A stretch of 64,000 nt of DNA from JAZKFT01 sp965246935 (GTDB lineage Bacteria; Bacteroidota; Bacteroidia; Chitinophagales; Chitinophagaceae): positions 62,001-126,000 of the forward strand of contig CBDFGC010000025.1 in NCBI GenBank assembly GCA_965246935.1, in the 5' to 3' direction. The notes beneath the pieces are model-generated. The model saw only the letters and a list, made by a program, of their open reading frames with translations, made no database searches and was not told the origin of the DNA. Both the position numbers and the translations under genes were made by a program. The first letter of the stretch is position 1, and every line of letters starts with the position of its first letter. This document shows, piece by piece, positions 44,973-53,957 of this stretch.

Positions 44973-45716
44973 CTATGTCGTTGCTGCTTCCTGCCTGAAA
45001 TGTTTTTCGGCGGTAGCCAGCTTTTCCGGTGTGCCAATGTCAATTAACCAGGTGCCAGAATGGTCGAATGATAAAATTGTTTCGTAAGGGCAAAGATTCA
45101 GGTACACATCAATCATCGAAAATTTACCGGTCATGTTCAGATGTTTGAAAAGCCTGCGGTTGATGATATGAATACCGCTGAAAGCACGTTTGAAAAGATT
45201 GGACGAATCGGTAAGTGTAACCGGGATTTTCTGACAGCCGGTAGCTTCATTGCGCCAGCCGCAAAGCCGGTCCATATCGTTAAACAGCAGGTAACGGCTG
45301 GTTTGCCGAACGGTGGTGGCTAGTGTGGCAATCGGCTGATTGTGTTCATGGTGCCGGATCAGTTCGTCCAAAGGCATATCGGTTAGCACATCTACATTCA
45401 TCATCAGACAATTCTCTGTCTGGCTCAGGAATGGAGCCGCTTTTTTTAGCCCGCCGCCCGTTTCTAAAATGGCATCACTTTCATCGCTGATGGTAATATT
45501 GCTGCCCCATCCATTGTTCTCTTTTATAATGGATATAACCTGGCTGGCAAAATGATGCACATTTACAATAACATTTGTAATACCGTAGCGTTGCAGGTAT
45601 TCAATATTGTGTTGCAAAACTGTTTTGCCTGCAACGGGGGCTAAGGCTTTCGGATAGTTATCCGTAAGTGGCTTTAGGCGGGTGCCAAGACCAGCAGCCA
45701 AAATCATGGCATTCAT
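44973..45716 (-). CDS. MurU-like sugar-1-phosphate nucleotidyltransferase
   Basis: A 247-residue nucleotidyltransferase: MNAMILAAGLGTRLKPLTDNYPKALAPVAGKTVLQHNIEYLQ is the nucleotide loop, followed by ILETGGGLKKAAPFL and MNVDVLTDMPL. This arrangement is shared by MurU (UTP: MurNAc-1-P) and mannose-1-phosphate guanylyltransferases. It lies just after an APH-type kinase gene on the same strand, which mirrors the AmgK-MurU pair of peptidoglycan recycling. With the mannan locus in the same window, GDP-mannose synthesis is an alternative. Confidence 0.85.
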   Translation of the reverse strand: MNAMILAAGLGTRLKPLTDNYPKALAPVAGKTVLQHNIEYLQRYGITNVIVNVHHFASQVISIIKENNGWGSNITISDESDAILETGGGLKKAAPFLSQTENCLMMNVDVLTDMPLDELIRHHEHNQPIATLATTVRQTSRYLLFNDMDRLCGWRNEATGCQKIPVTLTDSSNLFKRAFSGIHIINRRLFKHLNMTGKFSMIDVYLNLCPYETILSFDHSGTWLIDIGTPEKLATAEKHFRQEAATT

Positions 45717-45873
45717 AATGGCAAGTTTATTTCGATATAACCTTCAGTAAATTTTACAACTATTTATAAACCTTTAGATGGAATTCATTGTGCCGGTTGT
45801 TCCTTAACAGGCTATCCATTGCATCGGGACAACAATATATTCTACCTCGTTGTTTGAATAGGTAAGCTCAAAT

Positions 45874-47439
45874 TTATGCGTTTTCAAATTGGCTGATGTT
45901 ACCGTTTTGTTTTCTTTCCTGCTCTATGTGCTTGATTACTGTTTTTACCTTGTATTTGTTACGCAAGTGTCGTGCTGTTTGTTCGGCAGCATATACACTA
46001 CGGTGCTGCCCGCCCGTGCATCCAAAATTAATCATCAGGCTTTCAAAACCACGCTGCAAATAATCTTCCACATTTATATCCACCAGGTTATACACGTTGT
46101 TTAAGAATTCCGGCATCCGGGTATTTTGTTCCAGGTAATCCATCACCGCTTTATCCTTACCGGTAAGCGTTTTAAATTTTTCCAGCCGGCCCGGATTCAG
46201 CAGTCCGCGGCAGTCGAATACATAGCCACCGCCATTGGTGGATGGATCGGCAGGATAGCCGCTGATTTTGTATGAAAAGCTATTTAAGTAAACCGTTAGC
46301 GGCGTTTCGTCCGTTGCTTTTGGGGTTTCAAAGCGCCCAATAACGGCATCGCTTACAATAAAATGTAGCATCCGTTTAAACTCGGGCAGCGGTTCCTGCA
46401 GGGGCCGGTTTTCGATAAACCATTTCAGGTTGCGCAAAGCTAATGGGATAGAGGTAAGAAACTGTGCCTTGCGCTCAAACAAGCCCCGGAAGCCATAGGC
46501 ACCCAGCACCTGCAACAGGCGAATCAATACAAAACCATAGTATTGGTTGGTAAACTTATCCTTGTCAACTTTTTCATTCAGTACTTCTTCCAGGCTGATG
46601 ATGTATGCTTCCAGCAATTCCTTTTTCCAGTCGTTGCTTAGCTCGGCTCTTGCCTGCCAGATCATAGAAGCGACATCGTATTGCGGAGCACCCAACATGC
46701 CGCCCTGGTAATCAATAAAGTGGGGTTGGTTATTCAACAGCATAATATTCCGGCTCTGAAAATCACGGAACATAAAAAAGCGGTAATCTGTCTGATCCAG
46801 GTAATCGGCCAATGCCTCAAAATCAGTAAGCATTTGCTGCTTATCGTAAGGCGTTTTTAAGGTATCGAGAAAATAATATTTAAAGTATAGCAGGTCGCTC
46901 AGGATTGCCTGCTTGCCAAATGATTTGGTGGTAAGACAACGGCTATAATCCAAACCATCATTTCCCAATACTTGCAGCCGGGCCAGCTGATGCAGGCTAT
47001 CCTTGAACAATTGCTTTACGCTTTCCGTATGACCCTCTTTTTCCAAACGGTTCAGCAGGCTTTCATCGCCCAGGTATTCCTGTAAATACAGTAAGCCATT
47101 ATTGCTGGTAAAAAATATTTCCGGAACCGGTAAAGCCTTGCCTTTAAAATGTTTGGAAAAGTAGATAAAGGATTCGTTCTCCTTTTTATTCAGGTTGTGC
47201 GTAGCAATGTAAACGGAATCACCTTTTTGCACCCGGAAGTAACGTCGGTCGCTGCCACTCTGGGGCAACAACTCTACGGCAATCTCCGCCTGGTTGCCTA
47301 AGTATTTTTCAGCAAACTGCTGCACTTCGGATGCTATGCCTTGTACCGTATTTACAGGGATATTTGTGATGGTATCGGCAACAGCAGGGCTGTTTGGTAA
47401 AGCAATGTTTGCTGCAGGCAAAACGGTGACGTGGTTCAT
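45874..47439 (-). CDS. APH-type sugar kinase fused to RapZ C-terminal domain
   Basis: A 521-residue fusion without signal peptide. Residues 40-350 are an aminoglycoside phosphotransferase/AmgK-like kinase: GSDRRYFRV, the catalytic loop FRDFQSRN (Asp226, Asn231) and IDYQGG with Asp243; the usual His before Asp226 is Arg. Residues 380-510 match the C-terminal domain of RapZ: NSFSYKISG, VFDCRGLLNPG, LTGKDKAVMDYL and FGCTGGQHRSVYAAE. In enterobacteria that domain binds glucosamine-6-phosphate and RNA. A kinase of the AmgK type next to a MurU-like enzyme suggests cell-wall sugar recycling. Confidence 0.85.
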   Translation of the reverse strand: MNHVTVLPAANIALPNSPAVADTITNIPVNTVQGIASEVQQFAEKYLGNQAEIAVELLPQSGSDRRYFRVQKGDSVYIATHNLNKKENESFIYFSKHFKGKALPVPEIFFTSNNGLLYLQEYLGDESLLNRLEKEGHTESVKQLFKDSLHQLARLQVLGNDGLDYSRCLTTKSFGKQAILSDLLYFKYYFLDTLKTPYDKQQMLTDFEALADYLDQTDYRFFMFRDFQSRNIMLLNNQPHFIDYQGGMLGAPQYDVASMIWQARAELSNDWKKELLEAYIISLEEVLNEKVDKDKFTNQYYGFVLIRLLQVLGAYGFRGLFERKAQFLTSIPLALRNLKWFIENRPLQEPLPEFKRMLHFIVSDAVIGRFETPKATDETPLTVYLNSFSYKISGYPADPSTNGGGYVFDCRGLLNPGRLEKFKTLTGKDKAVMDYLEQNTRMPEFLNNVYNLVDINVEDYLQRGFESLMINFGCTGGQHRSVYAAEQTARHLRNKYKVKTVIKHIEQERKQNGNISQFENA

Positions 47440-47515
47440 ATGGTCTGCAAAGAAAAGAAAGCAATTGATAATAGTGAACTACAGAAAAAGAAAAGCAATC
47501 CGTAGAAATAAAAAA

Positions 47516-47533
47516 CGCCGGCAAATGCCAGCG
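47516..47533 (-). terminator. Terminator hairpin after msrA is not placed here; hairpin before the APH-RapZ gene
   Basis: On the - strand the 8-bp stem CGCTGGCA/TGCCGGCG (one mismatch) is followed by a run of six T. It lies 26 bp after the msrA stop codon and 77 bp before the APH-RapZ start, so it most likely ends msrA transcription and leaves the kinase gene with its own promoter. Confidence 0.65.
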
Positions 47534-47558
47534 TCTTATCTCTTTAAAATGGAAATTG

Positions 47559-48215
47559 TTATAATACCCGTTCCGGTTTTACATACTGCGGATACTTCTT
47601 TTGGGTTTCTCTTATCTCCGGTACGCAAACACCTTGCACATAACCCTGGTTGGGATTTAACTCAATGTAATTCTGGTGATAATCTTCTGCCGTCCAGAAT
47701 TTGGTAAGTGGCACCAACTGCACAGCAATCTTTTCTTTATACTGCGGCTGAATAGACTTGACGTAGTTTTCTACCAATGCTTTTTCAGTGCTGTTCCTGT
47801 AAAATACAACGGAACGATATTGGGTTCCGAGGTCATGTCCCTGGCCGTTTACCTGCGTAGGATCCTGACCTGCGAAATAAATTTTTAATAAGGTAGAATA
47901 ATTAACGACGCTTGAATCATAATATACATTTACCGTTTCGGCATAGCCGGTATTGCCGGTTTCTATTAATTCATAACTTGGATTTTTAACGGTACCTCCG
48001 GCATAGCCGCTCACTACTTCCTGCACACCTTTAATGCTTTCAAACAAGCCTTCCTCATGCCAGAAACAACCGGCGGCAAATGTGGCTACGCTGTATTTGG
48101 ATAGTTCTTTGGCATCAGGAGCAATGTGTTTAAATGTTTGTTTTGGCTTTTGAGCACAGGAAGAAAATGAAGCCAGAACAAAGACGATTAATAAAAGATT
48201 AGATAGTTTTTTCAT
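47559..48215 (-). CDS. msrA: Exported peptide-methionine (S)-S-oxide reductase, lipoprotein
   Basis: Start at the ATG giving MKKLSNLLLIVFVLASFSSC; a further ATG upstream (48236) adds no family sequence. Lipobox Cys20, then MsrA: VATFAAGCFWHEEGLFE with catalytic Cys50, GYAGGTVKNPSYELIETGNTGYAETVNVYYD, DPTQVNGQGHDLGTQYRS and FWTAEDYHQNYI. It repairs oxidised methionine; the lipobox places it in the envelope, where oxidation by external oxidants is expected. His replaces the residue usually following FW. Confidence 0.94.
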   Translation of the reverse strand: MKKLSNLLLIVFVLASFSSCAQKPKQTFKHIAPDAKELSKYSVATFAAGCFWHEEGLFESIKGVQEVVSGYAGGTVKNPSYELIETGNTGYAETVNVYYDSSVVNYSTLLKIYFAGQDPTQVNGQGHDLGTQYRSVVFYRNSTEKALVENYVKSIQPQYKEKIAVQLVPLTKFWTAEDYHQNYIELNPNQGYVQGVCVPEIRETQKKYPQYVKPERVL

Positions 48216-48299
48216 AATAGAAAGATACGTTGTCATTCCTGGTTTGAGTTGTTAAAAGAGCCTTACAGATTATGCTGAAAGTATCACATTTCTAATACA

Positions 48300-48365
48300 A
48301 AGAATAATGTGGTTTGGTTGTACAAATGCCTCATCTTACATCCTTCTCCCCGTGGAGAAAGACTT
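48300..48365. repeat. Short REP-like fragment
   Basis: CTCATCTTACATCCTTCTCCCCGTGGAGAAAGAC carries the CTTCTCC...GGAGAA core seen at 26466-26506. No gene lies between msrA and the glycosidase. Confidence 0.4.
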
Positions 48366-48431
48366 TGAGAAGTTTGGTTAGATCAATACGGTATATAAAT
48401 TACGAGGTGTAAGCAATGGTAATGCTCCCGT

Positions 48432-50117
48432 TTACCAATTTAGTTTCACCAATGCAACGCCCTGCCGGGGTAGGGCAAAACTGACCGTCATCATTTTGTT
48501 ATTCACTGTTTTTTCTTCCGGTTTTCCCATCATTGCCAGTTGGCCGCTCTGCTCTAATACAGCAATTTGTGCAGCAGTCGGGTTTTGCGGCGATCCCATC
48601 TTCTTCCATACTTCGTAGGAATTACTATGCCCGTTATCAATGCGGTACTGTGTAAGCTTTACTTTTTTGCCGGGCAGGTTGCTGATGTTTATCTGTACGG
48701 CGCCTGGCAAACTATCCATCTGATCGGCATCATGATAATTCCAAATGATAACGGCTGCACTTTTATTGTCTTTTGAGGCAAGGGCACCAATGTCATTACT
48801 GTTGCGAATGCTGGAATCCAGCACGGCTTGCAGGCTATACATGCGGTTGCTTTCAACCTTTACTCTTTTACCCTTCATCATGGCAAACATCCGGAACACG
48901 TTCAGTACCGGTTTGTCAACGCCATTGGTTGCCAGGTCCCGGAAGCCGGCAAACCAGGGCTGATTTTCAAATTCAAACGACCAGGAAACGGCCCCCAGAA
49001 AATTGGTTCCGTATTTATCGGCCAATTCATATTTACGGGCAAAGGAAGCTGCGGTATAACTGGAGTACATGGTTCCGTTGCGGTAGGCATTTTCGGGATT
49101 GGTGCTCATGCCGCAGGCGGCGCAACCTTCCGGGTCGCTTTCGCCAATGATCACCGGCAATTGCTTAATCTCCGGGTAGGTGCTGATGAGCCTGAAATTA
49201 TTATCTATGTTCTGCAACTGCCGGCTTACATTCATAATTACCATGTTATTTACCAACCTCGGTGCTCCCTTGGCATGAAACAAAATTGCATCCAGCGGTG
49301 AACCGATTTTACCGGTAGCATAATTAGTATCCCGCAGACAATGTTTGATGAATGCGTCCAGCCATTTGGTACCGCCGCCGGTAATATTGCACCCGCCGAT
49401 CCGGGCAGTAGGCAACGCCCGTTTTATGCCATCGGCAGCATAATCGTACAGCTTAAAAAATTCCTGCTGCGTACCTTTCCAGTAAGCGCCTTCCGGTTCG
49501 TTCCATACTTCCCAATACCAGCTTTCCACTTCTTTTTTACCATAGCGTGCTACGCAGTGCTTTGCCCATTCGTAGCTCAGGTTTCCCCATTTTACATAAT
49601 CTTTTGGCGGGTAAGCCCAACCGGTAATAATTTCATCGTACCGAACGCCAGGTTTCCAGTGGTGCCGGTAAGGTTGTGGATGCGTGGAAAGTGCTTCCGG
49701 CATAAAACCAATTTGCGCCAGCGGCTTCATGCCGCGTTGCACATAGGTATCAAAAATGCTATCCAAAATGTGCCAGCTATACACCGGGTTGCCAGCCGCA
49801 TCTTCTGTATAGGCATTGGTGCTGCCCCATTTCAGGGCCGGCGTACCGTCGCCGCTGCTCAACAGGCTATGGGTACGTACATACACCGGCACCGGGCTGA
49901 ACGCTGCTATCTCAGATAATAATTTTTTCCCATCTTTCATGTAGGTGTAGTTTGGCTCATCATAGCCAAACCAGGCCCATACCGGTTTCATATCACCGGT
50001 TGCTCTGGATAAGTCAACGTTAATGGTAGCAGGTGGTGCCACTTTTTGCGACCAGCTTTTACCACTACAGACACAGCAAAAGATAATAACAATAATGAGT
50101 TGTTTGAATGGCAGCAT
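48432..50117 (-). CDS. GH39-like secreted glycoside hydrolase
   Basis: A 561-residue exported protein (signal peptide ending SGKSWSQ). The TIM barrel covers residues 25-430: NVDLSRATGDMKPVWAWFGYDEPN, YVRTHSLLSSGDGTPALKWG, acid/base Glu in WYWEVWNEPEGAYW and nucleophile Glu in PVIIGESDPEGC. GH39 enzymes are beta-xylosidases and related activities. A C-terminal beta-sandwich follows (VQINISNLPGKKVKLTQYRID). The gene stands alone; a 600-bp repeat-rich gap separates it from the S10 peptidase gene. Confidence 0.85.
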   Translation of the reverse strand: MLPFKQLIIVIIFCCVCSGKSWSQKVAPPATINVDLSRATGDMKPVWAWFGYDEPNYTYMKDGKKLLSEIAAFSPVPVYVRTHSLLSSGDGTPALKWGSTNAYTEDAAGNPVYSWHILDSIFDTYVQRGMKPLAQIGFMPEALSTHPQPYRHHWKPGVRYDEIITGWAYPPKDYVKWGNLSYEWAKHCVARYGKKEVESWYWEVWNEPEGAYWKGTQQEFFKLYDYAADGIKRALPTARIGGCNITGGGTKWLDAFIKHCLRDTNYATGKIGSPLDAILFHAKGAPRLVNNMVIMNVSRQLQNIDNNFRLISTYPEIKQLPVIIGESDPEGCAACGMSTNPENAYRNGTMYSSYTAASFARKYELADKYGTNFLGAVSWSFEFENQPWFAGFRDLATNGVDKPVLNVFRMFAMMKGKRVKVESNRMYSLQAVLDSSIRNSNDIGALASKDNKSAAVIIWNYHDADQMDSLPGAVQINISNLPGKKVKLTQYRIDNGHSNSYEVWKKMGSPQNPTAAQIAVLEQSGQLAMMGKPEEKTVNNKMMTVSFALPRQGVALVKLNW

Positions 50118-50272
50118 ATCGGGAAATGATTAAGGCTTGAAATTAGCAGGAAATTTTTATTGAATTGAAAAATCACCAGAGCTGATAAACAAAAGATAAG
50201 GCTGCTGGACAATATAAGTTTTGGAAACACCGAAATTCAAAAGTTTTTAGTTTTATTGACTTCCAATCCGGC

Positions 50273-50624
50273 GTTGGTTGCCCCCAACCCCTAAAGGTCA
50301 ATGTCATTAAGTTAAGGATTGGAGTAGCGGCTATGCGCCGTAGGTGCAACCTGTTTGTAGAAAACAAACATCAATGATGTTGGTGCATGCCACGTAGTGG
50401 CTACCTAATCAGAGAAGAGGGGTAGCCACTACGTGGCAATGATCCCCTTTGCCTCTTTGTTTGCTACAAACAGAAAGCCCCGATGGGGCTTAACTTAATG
50501 ACATTGCCCTAAAGGTGAGCTGTAATTAATTATCAGAATTAATTGCATGACCAAGTAGCATGGAGATAGCATAATAATGGGTTATTTAAGTAAAACTCCC
50601 CTTCAGGGGTTGGGGGCAACCAAC
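50273..50624. repeat. Nested inverted-repeat element
   Basis: Outer ends 50273-50297 and 50600-50624 are inverted (24 of 25 bases, core TTGGTTGCCCCCAACCCC). Inside are 50300-50316 with 50489-50505 (17 bp, perfect) and the hairpin 50388-50405 with 50421-50438 (18 bp, TGCCACGTAGTGGCTACC). The words AACCTGTTTGTAG and GTAGCCACTACGTGGCA link it to the element at 54556-54803. Confidence 0.75.
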
Positions 50625-50716
50625 ATTGCATATCAAAAATATATCTTTTTTTAGGTGATATGATTTCATGGTATTCATAGGGCCTGCAATAATCAGTCTT
50701 GATAATATTCATCTTA

Positions 50717-52213
50717 TTAATCAACTGTTTTACTCCATTCAAAAAAAGCATCCACATCTTTTTTAAACTGAATGGCATCCGGCTTATTGATGTAATACAT
50801 GTGGCCGGAAGTATAAAAGTAATGCCGAATATTTTTCTTTGCTTCCGGCCGCAGAAACATGTGTTCCAAGTCGTAGGAAGCGATAAAATAAGGGGTGGCA
50901 AAATCAAAATAGCCAGAGCCTACATATACTTTCAGCGCCGGGTTTTTCGTCATGGCATCCCGCAGACTTTCGGCAACGTTCAAAAACTGGTTTTGCACAT
51001 TATTGTAATTCCAGGGATACACATTCCCGAAAATGTTATAGGCTCTTTCTTCTTTAAAGTTCAGGTCTTTTTCAAAGTAATCATTCATGGCCGAGGTAAA
51101 AGGCCCGTCGATATTGATGAAGGAAGGATCATAACTAACGTTTTCACCGGCATCATCGAAGTCCCGGCCGGTAAAGCGGCTATCCAACCTGCCAATAATC
51201 AGGCCATCTGTGCGGCGTAATTCTTTGTAAAAGCGGTTTTCATCCACCCGCAAATTGGCCTGCAGATAATAAGTTTTGCTGATGCCGGTGTAATAACTTA
51301 ACCGCTCTGCCATTTTATCTTTTTCTACATCGCTCATCCAGCCGCCTCTCAATAATGCGGAGGCATATTCGCCCAGTGCAAATGTTTCACTTTCCCGCAA
51401 CGCTTTTTGAAGATCGGCCTGTAGGGCAGGTGCTAATTTTTTATGGTACCAGGCTGCAGCCGTATAACTGGGAATGTATAAAGCACGGGGCAGATCATTG
51501 CCGATATAGTAATCGTTGGTACCGAAATTAAGCACCGGAGAGATGAGAAAAATTCCGTTGATATAGATGCGGTAGCTGTCCTGTAAGTATTTGGATAGGC
51601 CTGCTGCCCGTGTAGTGCCATAGCTTTCGCCGGCCAGGTATTTAGGCGAACCCCACCGTTCGTACCGGGATAAAAAATGCCGGATAAAGGAACCCACAGA
51701 TTGTATGTCTTCTACATAGCCATGGAATTGCCTGGGACTTTCGCCGGGTGCCGGGCGGCTGTAACCGGTTGCTACGGGGTCAATAAAAACCAGGTCGGTT
51801 TTATCCAGCCAGCTATATTCGCTGTTGATGATTTTATAGGGTGGGGCGGTGGCGGTGCCATCATCCTGCAACGCTACCCGTTTTGGCCCCAGACCGCCCA
51901 TATGCAGCCACACGGAGGAAGATCCGGGACCGCCGTTGAATGTAAATGTTATGGGCCGTTTGCCAGCTGCTTCCCCATCCTTTTTGTAATAGGTGAAAAA
52001 TACTTTGGCTATTAATTTTCCCGTATCATTTCTCAGGTCAAGATAGCCGGTATGGGCAGTGTAATCGATTTGTTTACCGGCAATGGTAACACTGCCATGG
52101 CTGATGGTAGCCTGCACCCCGGAGGGGATGAAATCTTTGGATTCAACAACAATGGACTTTTGGCCGAAAGCGGTGCCATTTACCAGGGCAAAAAAAATCA
52201 GCAGGTATTTCAT
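50717..52213 (-). CDS. Secreted serine carboxypeptidase, peptidase family S10
   Basis: A 498-residue exported enzyme (MKYLLIFFALVNGTAFGQ signal). The family pattern is complete: TFNGGPGSSSVWLHMGGLGP oxyanion region, KYLAGESYGTTRA with nucleophile Ser197, an Asp in GYFDFATPY and the His in YTSGHMYYINKP. It removes C-terminal amino acids from peptides outside the cytoplasm. It is divergent from panD across 180 bp. Confidence 0.94.
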   Translation of the reverse strand: MKYLLIFFALVNGTAFGQKSIVVESKDFIPSGVQATISHGSVTIAGKQIDYTAHTGYLDLRNDTGKLIAKVFFTYYKKDGEAAGKRPITFTFNGGPGSSSVWLHMGGLGPKRVALQDDGTATAPPYKIINSEYSWLDKTDLVFIDPVATGYSRPAPGESPRQFHGYVEDIQSVGSFIRHFLSRYERWGSPKYLAGESYGTTRAAGLSKYLQDSYRIYINGIFLISPVLNFGTNDYYIGNDLPRALYIPSYTAAAWYHKKLAPALQADLQKALRESETFALGEYASALLRGGWMSDVEKDKMAERLSYYTGISKTYYLQANLRVDENRFYKELRRTDGLIIGRLDSRFTGRDFDDAGENVSYDPSFINIDGPFTSAMNDYFEKDLNFKEERAYNIFGNVYPWNYNNVQNQFLNVAESLRDAMTKNPALKVYVGSGYFDFATPYFIASYDLEHMFLRPEAKKNIRHYFYTSGHMYYINKPDAIQFKKDVDAFFEWSKTVD

Positions 52214-52393
52214 ACAGATAATTTTGAAGAGAGGCGAAAGTTAAGCGGTTTTGAGGATGACGAGCTTATAGGGCGTACAATGTAGAAATCCATTTTTGTA
52301 CGAATCGTTATAGAGAACACCGCACTATTTTGTATAACCTCCCTGCAGGTGTTCCTCATCAAATTGTAACTTGCGCTTCAATTAATATAAGTG

Positions 52394-52738
52394 ATGCATA
52401 TTGAAGTTTTGAAATCAAAGATTCACCGGTGCGTGGTTACAGAAGCTAATCTGAATTATGTGGGAAGCTGTACCATTGACGAAAACCTGATGGATGCCTC
52501 CGGCCTGATAGCCAACGAAAAAATATTGGTAGTTGACGTAAATAATGGTAGCCGGCTGGAAACCTATGTAATAAAAGGGGAGCGGAACACCGGCATTATC
52601 AGCCTGAATGGTGCCGCTGCCCGCATGGTACAACCCGGTGATGTGATTATTATTATGAGCTATGCCTACATGGATTTTGAAGAAGCCAAAACTTTTGAAC
52701 CTAAAGTGATTTTTCCAAAAGAAGGAAACAAGTTGTAA
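52394..52738 (+). CDS. panD: Aspartate 1-decarboxylase proenzyme
   Basis: A 114-residue enzyme for beta-alanine, the pantothenate precursor. The self-cleavage site is Gly24-Ser25 in NYVGSCTID; NLMDASGLIANEKILVVDVNNGSR, TYVIKGERNTGIISLNGAAAR and PGDVIIIMSYAYM fill the rest. A GTG one codon upstream is also possible; ATG is preferred. The proenzyme processes itself to a pyruvoyl enzyme. Confidence 0.96.
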   Translation: MHIEVLKSKIHRCVVTEANLNYVGSCTIDENLMDASGLIANEKILVVDVNNGSRLETYVIKGERNTGIISLNGAAARMVQPGDVIIIMSYAYMDFEEAKTFEPKVIFPKEGNKL

Positions 52739-52772
52739 GAGCCTCCCCAACCCCTCCGAAGGAGGGGCTCCT
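52739..52772. repeat. Palindromic repeat after panD
   Basis: CCCCTCCGAAGGAGGGG hairpin (52751-52767) within GAGCCTCCCCAACCCCTCCG. It may stop panD transcription. A related diverged copy is at 4531-4595 and another fragment at about 52873-52902. Confidence 0.55.
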
Positions 52773-52931
52773 TTATGCGAAGGCATAAATTAATAGTAAC
52801 CGGTTCGTTCATCAACCATTCAACCAACTCATTATTTAACCAATAAAAATAGCGAAGCTTTGCAGGCCGATTTGAGCTCCCCTTTGGGAGGTGAGGGGGC
52901 TTGTGTTGGAAAGGCTTCTTAGTTTAGCACC

Positions 52932-53957
52932 ATGCGAAAGAAACTGCTTTTTGCACTACAGATTATTTTTTTCGTAGGGCTTGGTTTGTTCGTGGTATGG
53001 TTCATTACCAAAGATTTTACACCGGCACAAAAGCAGGTTTTATATCATTCGTTCCGGCATGTAAATTACATGTTGCTATTTCCGGTAACCGCTACGTTAC
53101 TGCTTGCGCATTATGTACGTGCCATGCGCTGGCGTATCCTCATTCAGCCACTCGGTTATTATCCGGGCAAAGCGAATACTTTTTTTGCGGTTGTACTTGG
53201 CTATATGTTCAACCTGTTTGTGCCCCGGCTGGGTGAAGTGCTGAAGTGTACACTGCTGAGCAAATACGAAAAAGTGCCGCCTGATAAACTGGTAGGAACC
53301 ATAGTGGCAGAACGGGCATTTGATGTGGTAAGCCTGCTGGCAGTGATGTTACTTACCTTACTGATACAGGTAGACCTGGTTTGGCCGTTTTTTGTAAGCA
53401 TGTTTTCAGGCAGGGCAGGTAGCACACGCCATTTTTCGTGGCCGAAGCTTGCACTGGTTTTACTCTCGGTTACCATTATTATTGTGCTGATTGTGTACCT
53501 GTTTAAAAGACACCGGGAAAAAAAGTTTATCAAACGCATTCACAGCATTTTCTCCAACATTTACCAGGGGCTTGTTAGCTTTCGGCACCTGCGGCAGAAA
53601 AAAGCATTTTTAGGATATACATTTCTGATGTGGCTGTTTTACCTGCTCAGTATCCGCATTGGCTTTTTAGCATACCATCCGGTTGAAAACTTAGGTACTG
53701 CACCTGCATTAAGCACCCTTACGTTTGGTAGCTTAGGAATGATAGCACCCACCCAAAACGGCCTGGGGCCTTACCAATTTGCCGTACAAAAAACAATGGA
53801 ATTGTATGGTGTAAGTGCCGCCGAAGGACAGGCATTCGGCTGGATATTGTGGGGATCACAAACGGTTATTTTGTTGGGAGGCGGGTTAATTTCCCTGGCG
53901 CTGTTACCAATCATAAATCGAAATAAAAATGAAAAGACCCGAACTGCTGCTACATAA
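52932..53957 (+). CDS. Lysylphosphatidylglycerol-synthase-type transmembrane protein (flippase-like)
   Basis: A 341-residue inner-membrane protein with about eight spans, starting MRKKLLFALQIIFFVGLGLFVVWF. AMRWRILIQPLGYYPGKANTFFAVVLGYMFNLFVPRLGEVLK and VAERAFDVVSLLAVMLLTL are typical of the LPG synthase TM/UPF0104 family, which move lipids across the membrane. No soluble synthase domain is present. The 3' end overlaps the nucleotidyltransferase gene by 29 bp, so they are co-translated. Confidence 0.88.
   Translation: MRKKLLFALQIIFFVGLGLFVVWFITKDFTPAQKQVLYHSFRHVNYMLLFPVTATLLLAHYVRAMRWRILIQPLGYYPGKANTFFAVVLGYMFNLFVPRLGEVLKCTLLSKYEKVPPDKLVGTIVAERAFDVVSLLAVMLLTLLIQVDLVWPFFVSMFSGRAGSTRHFSWPKLALVLLSVTIIIVLIVYLFKRHREKKFIKRIHSIFSNIYQGLVSFRHLRQKKAFLGYTFLMWLFYLLSIRIGFLAYHPVENLGTAPALSTLTFGSLGMIAPTQNGLGPYQFAVQKTMELYGVSAAEGQAFGWILWGSQTVILLGGGLISLALLPIINRNKNEKTRTAAT

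Noticed and set aside
48773..49919. Long + strand open frames opposite the GH39-like gene
   Set aside because: They are shadows of the GH39 coding strand and have no family motifs or export signal of their own.
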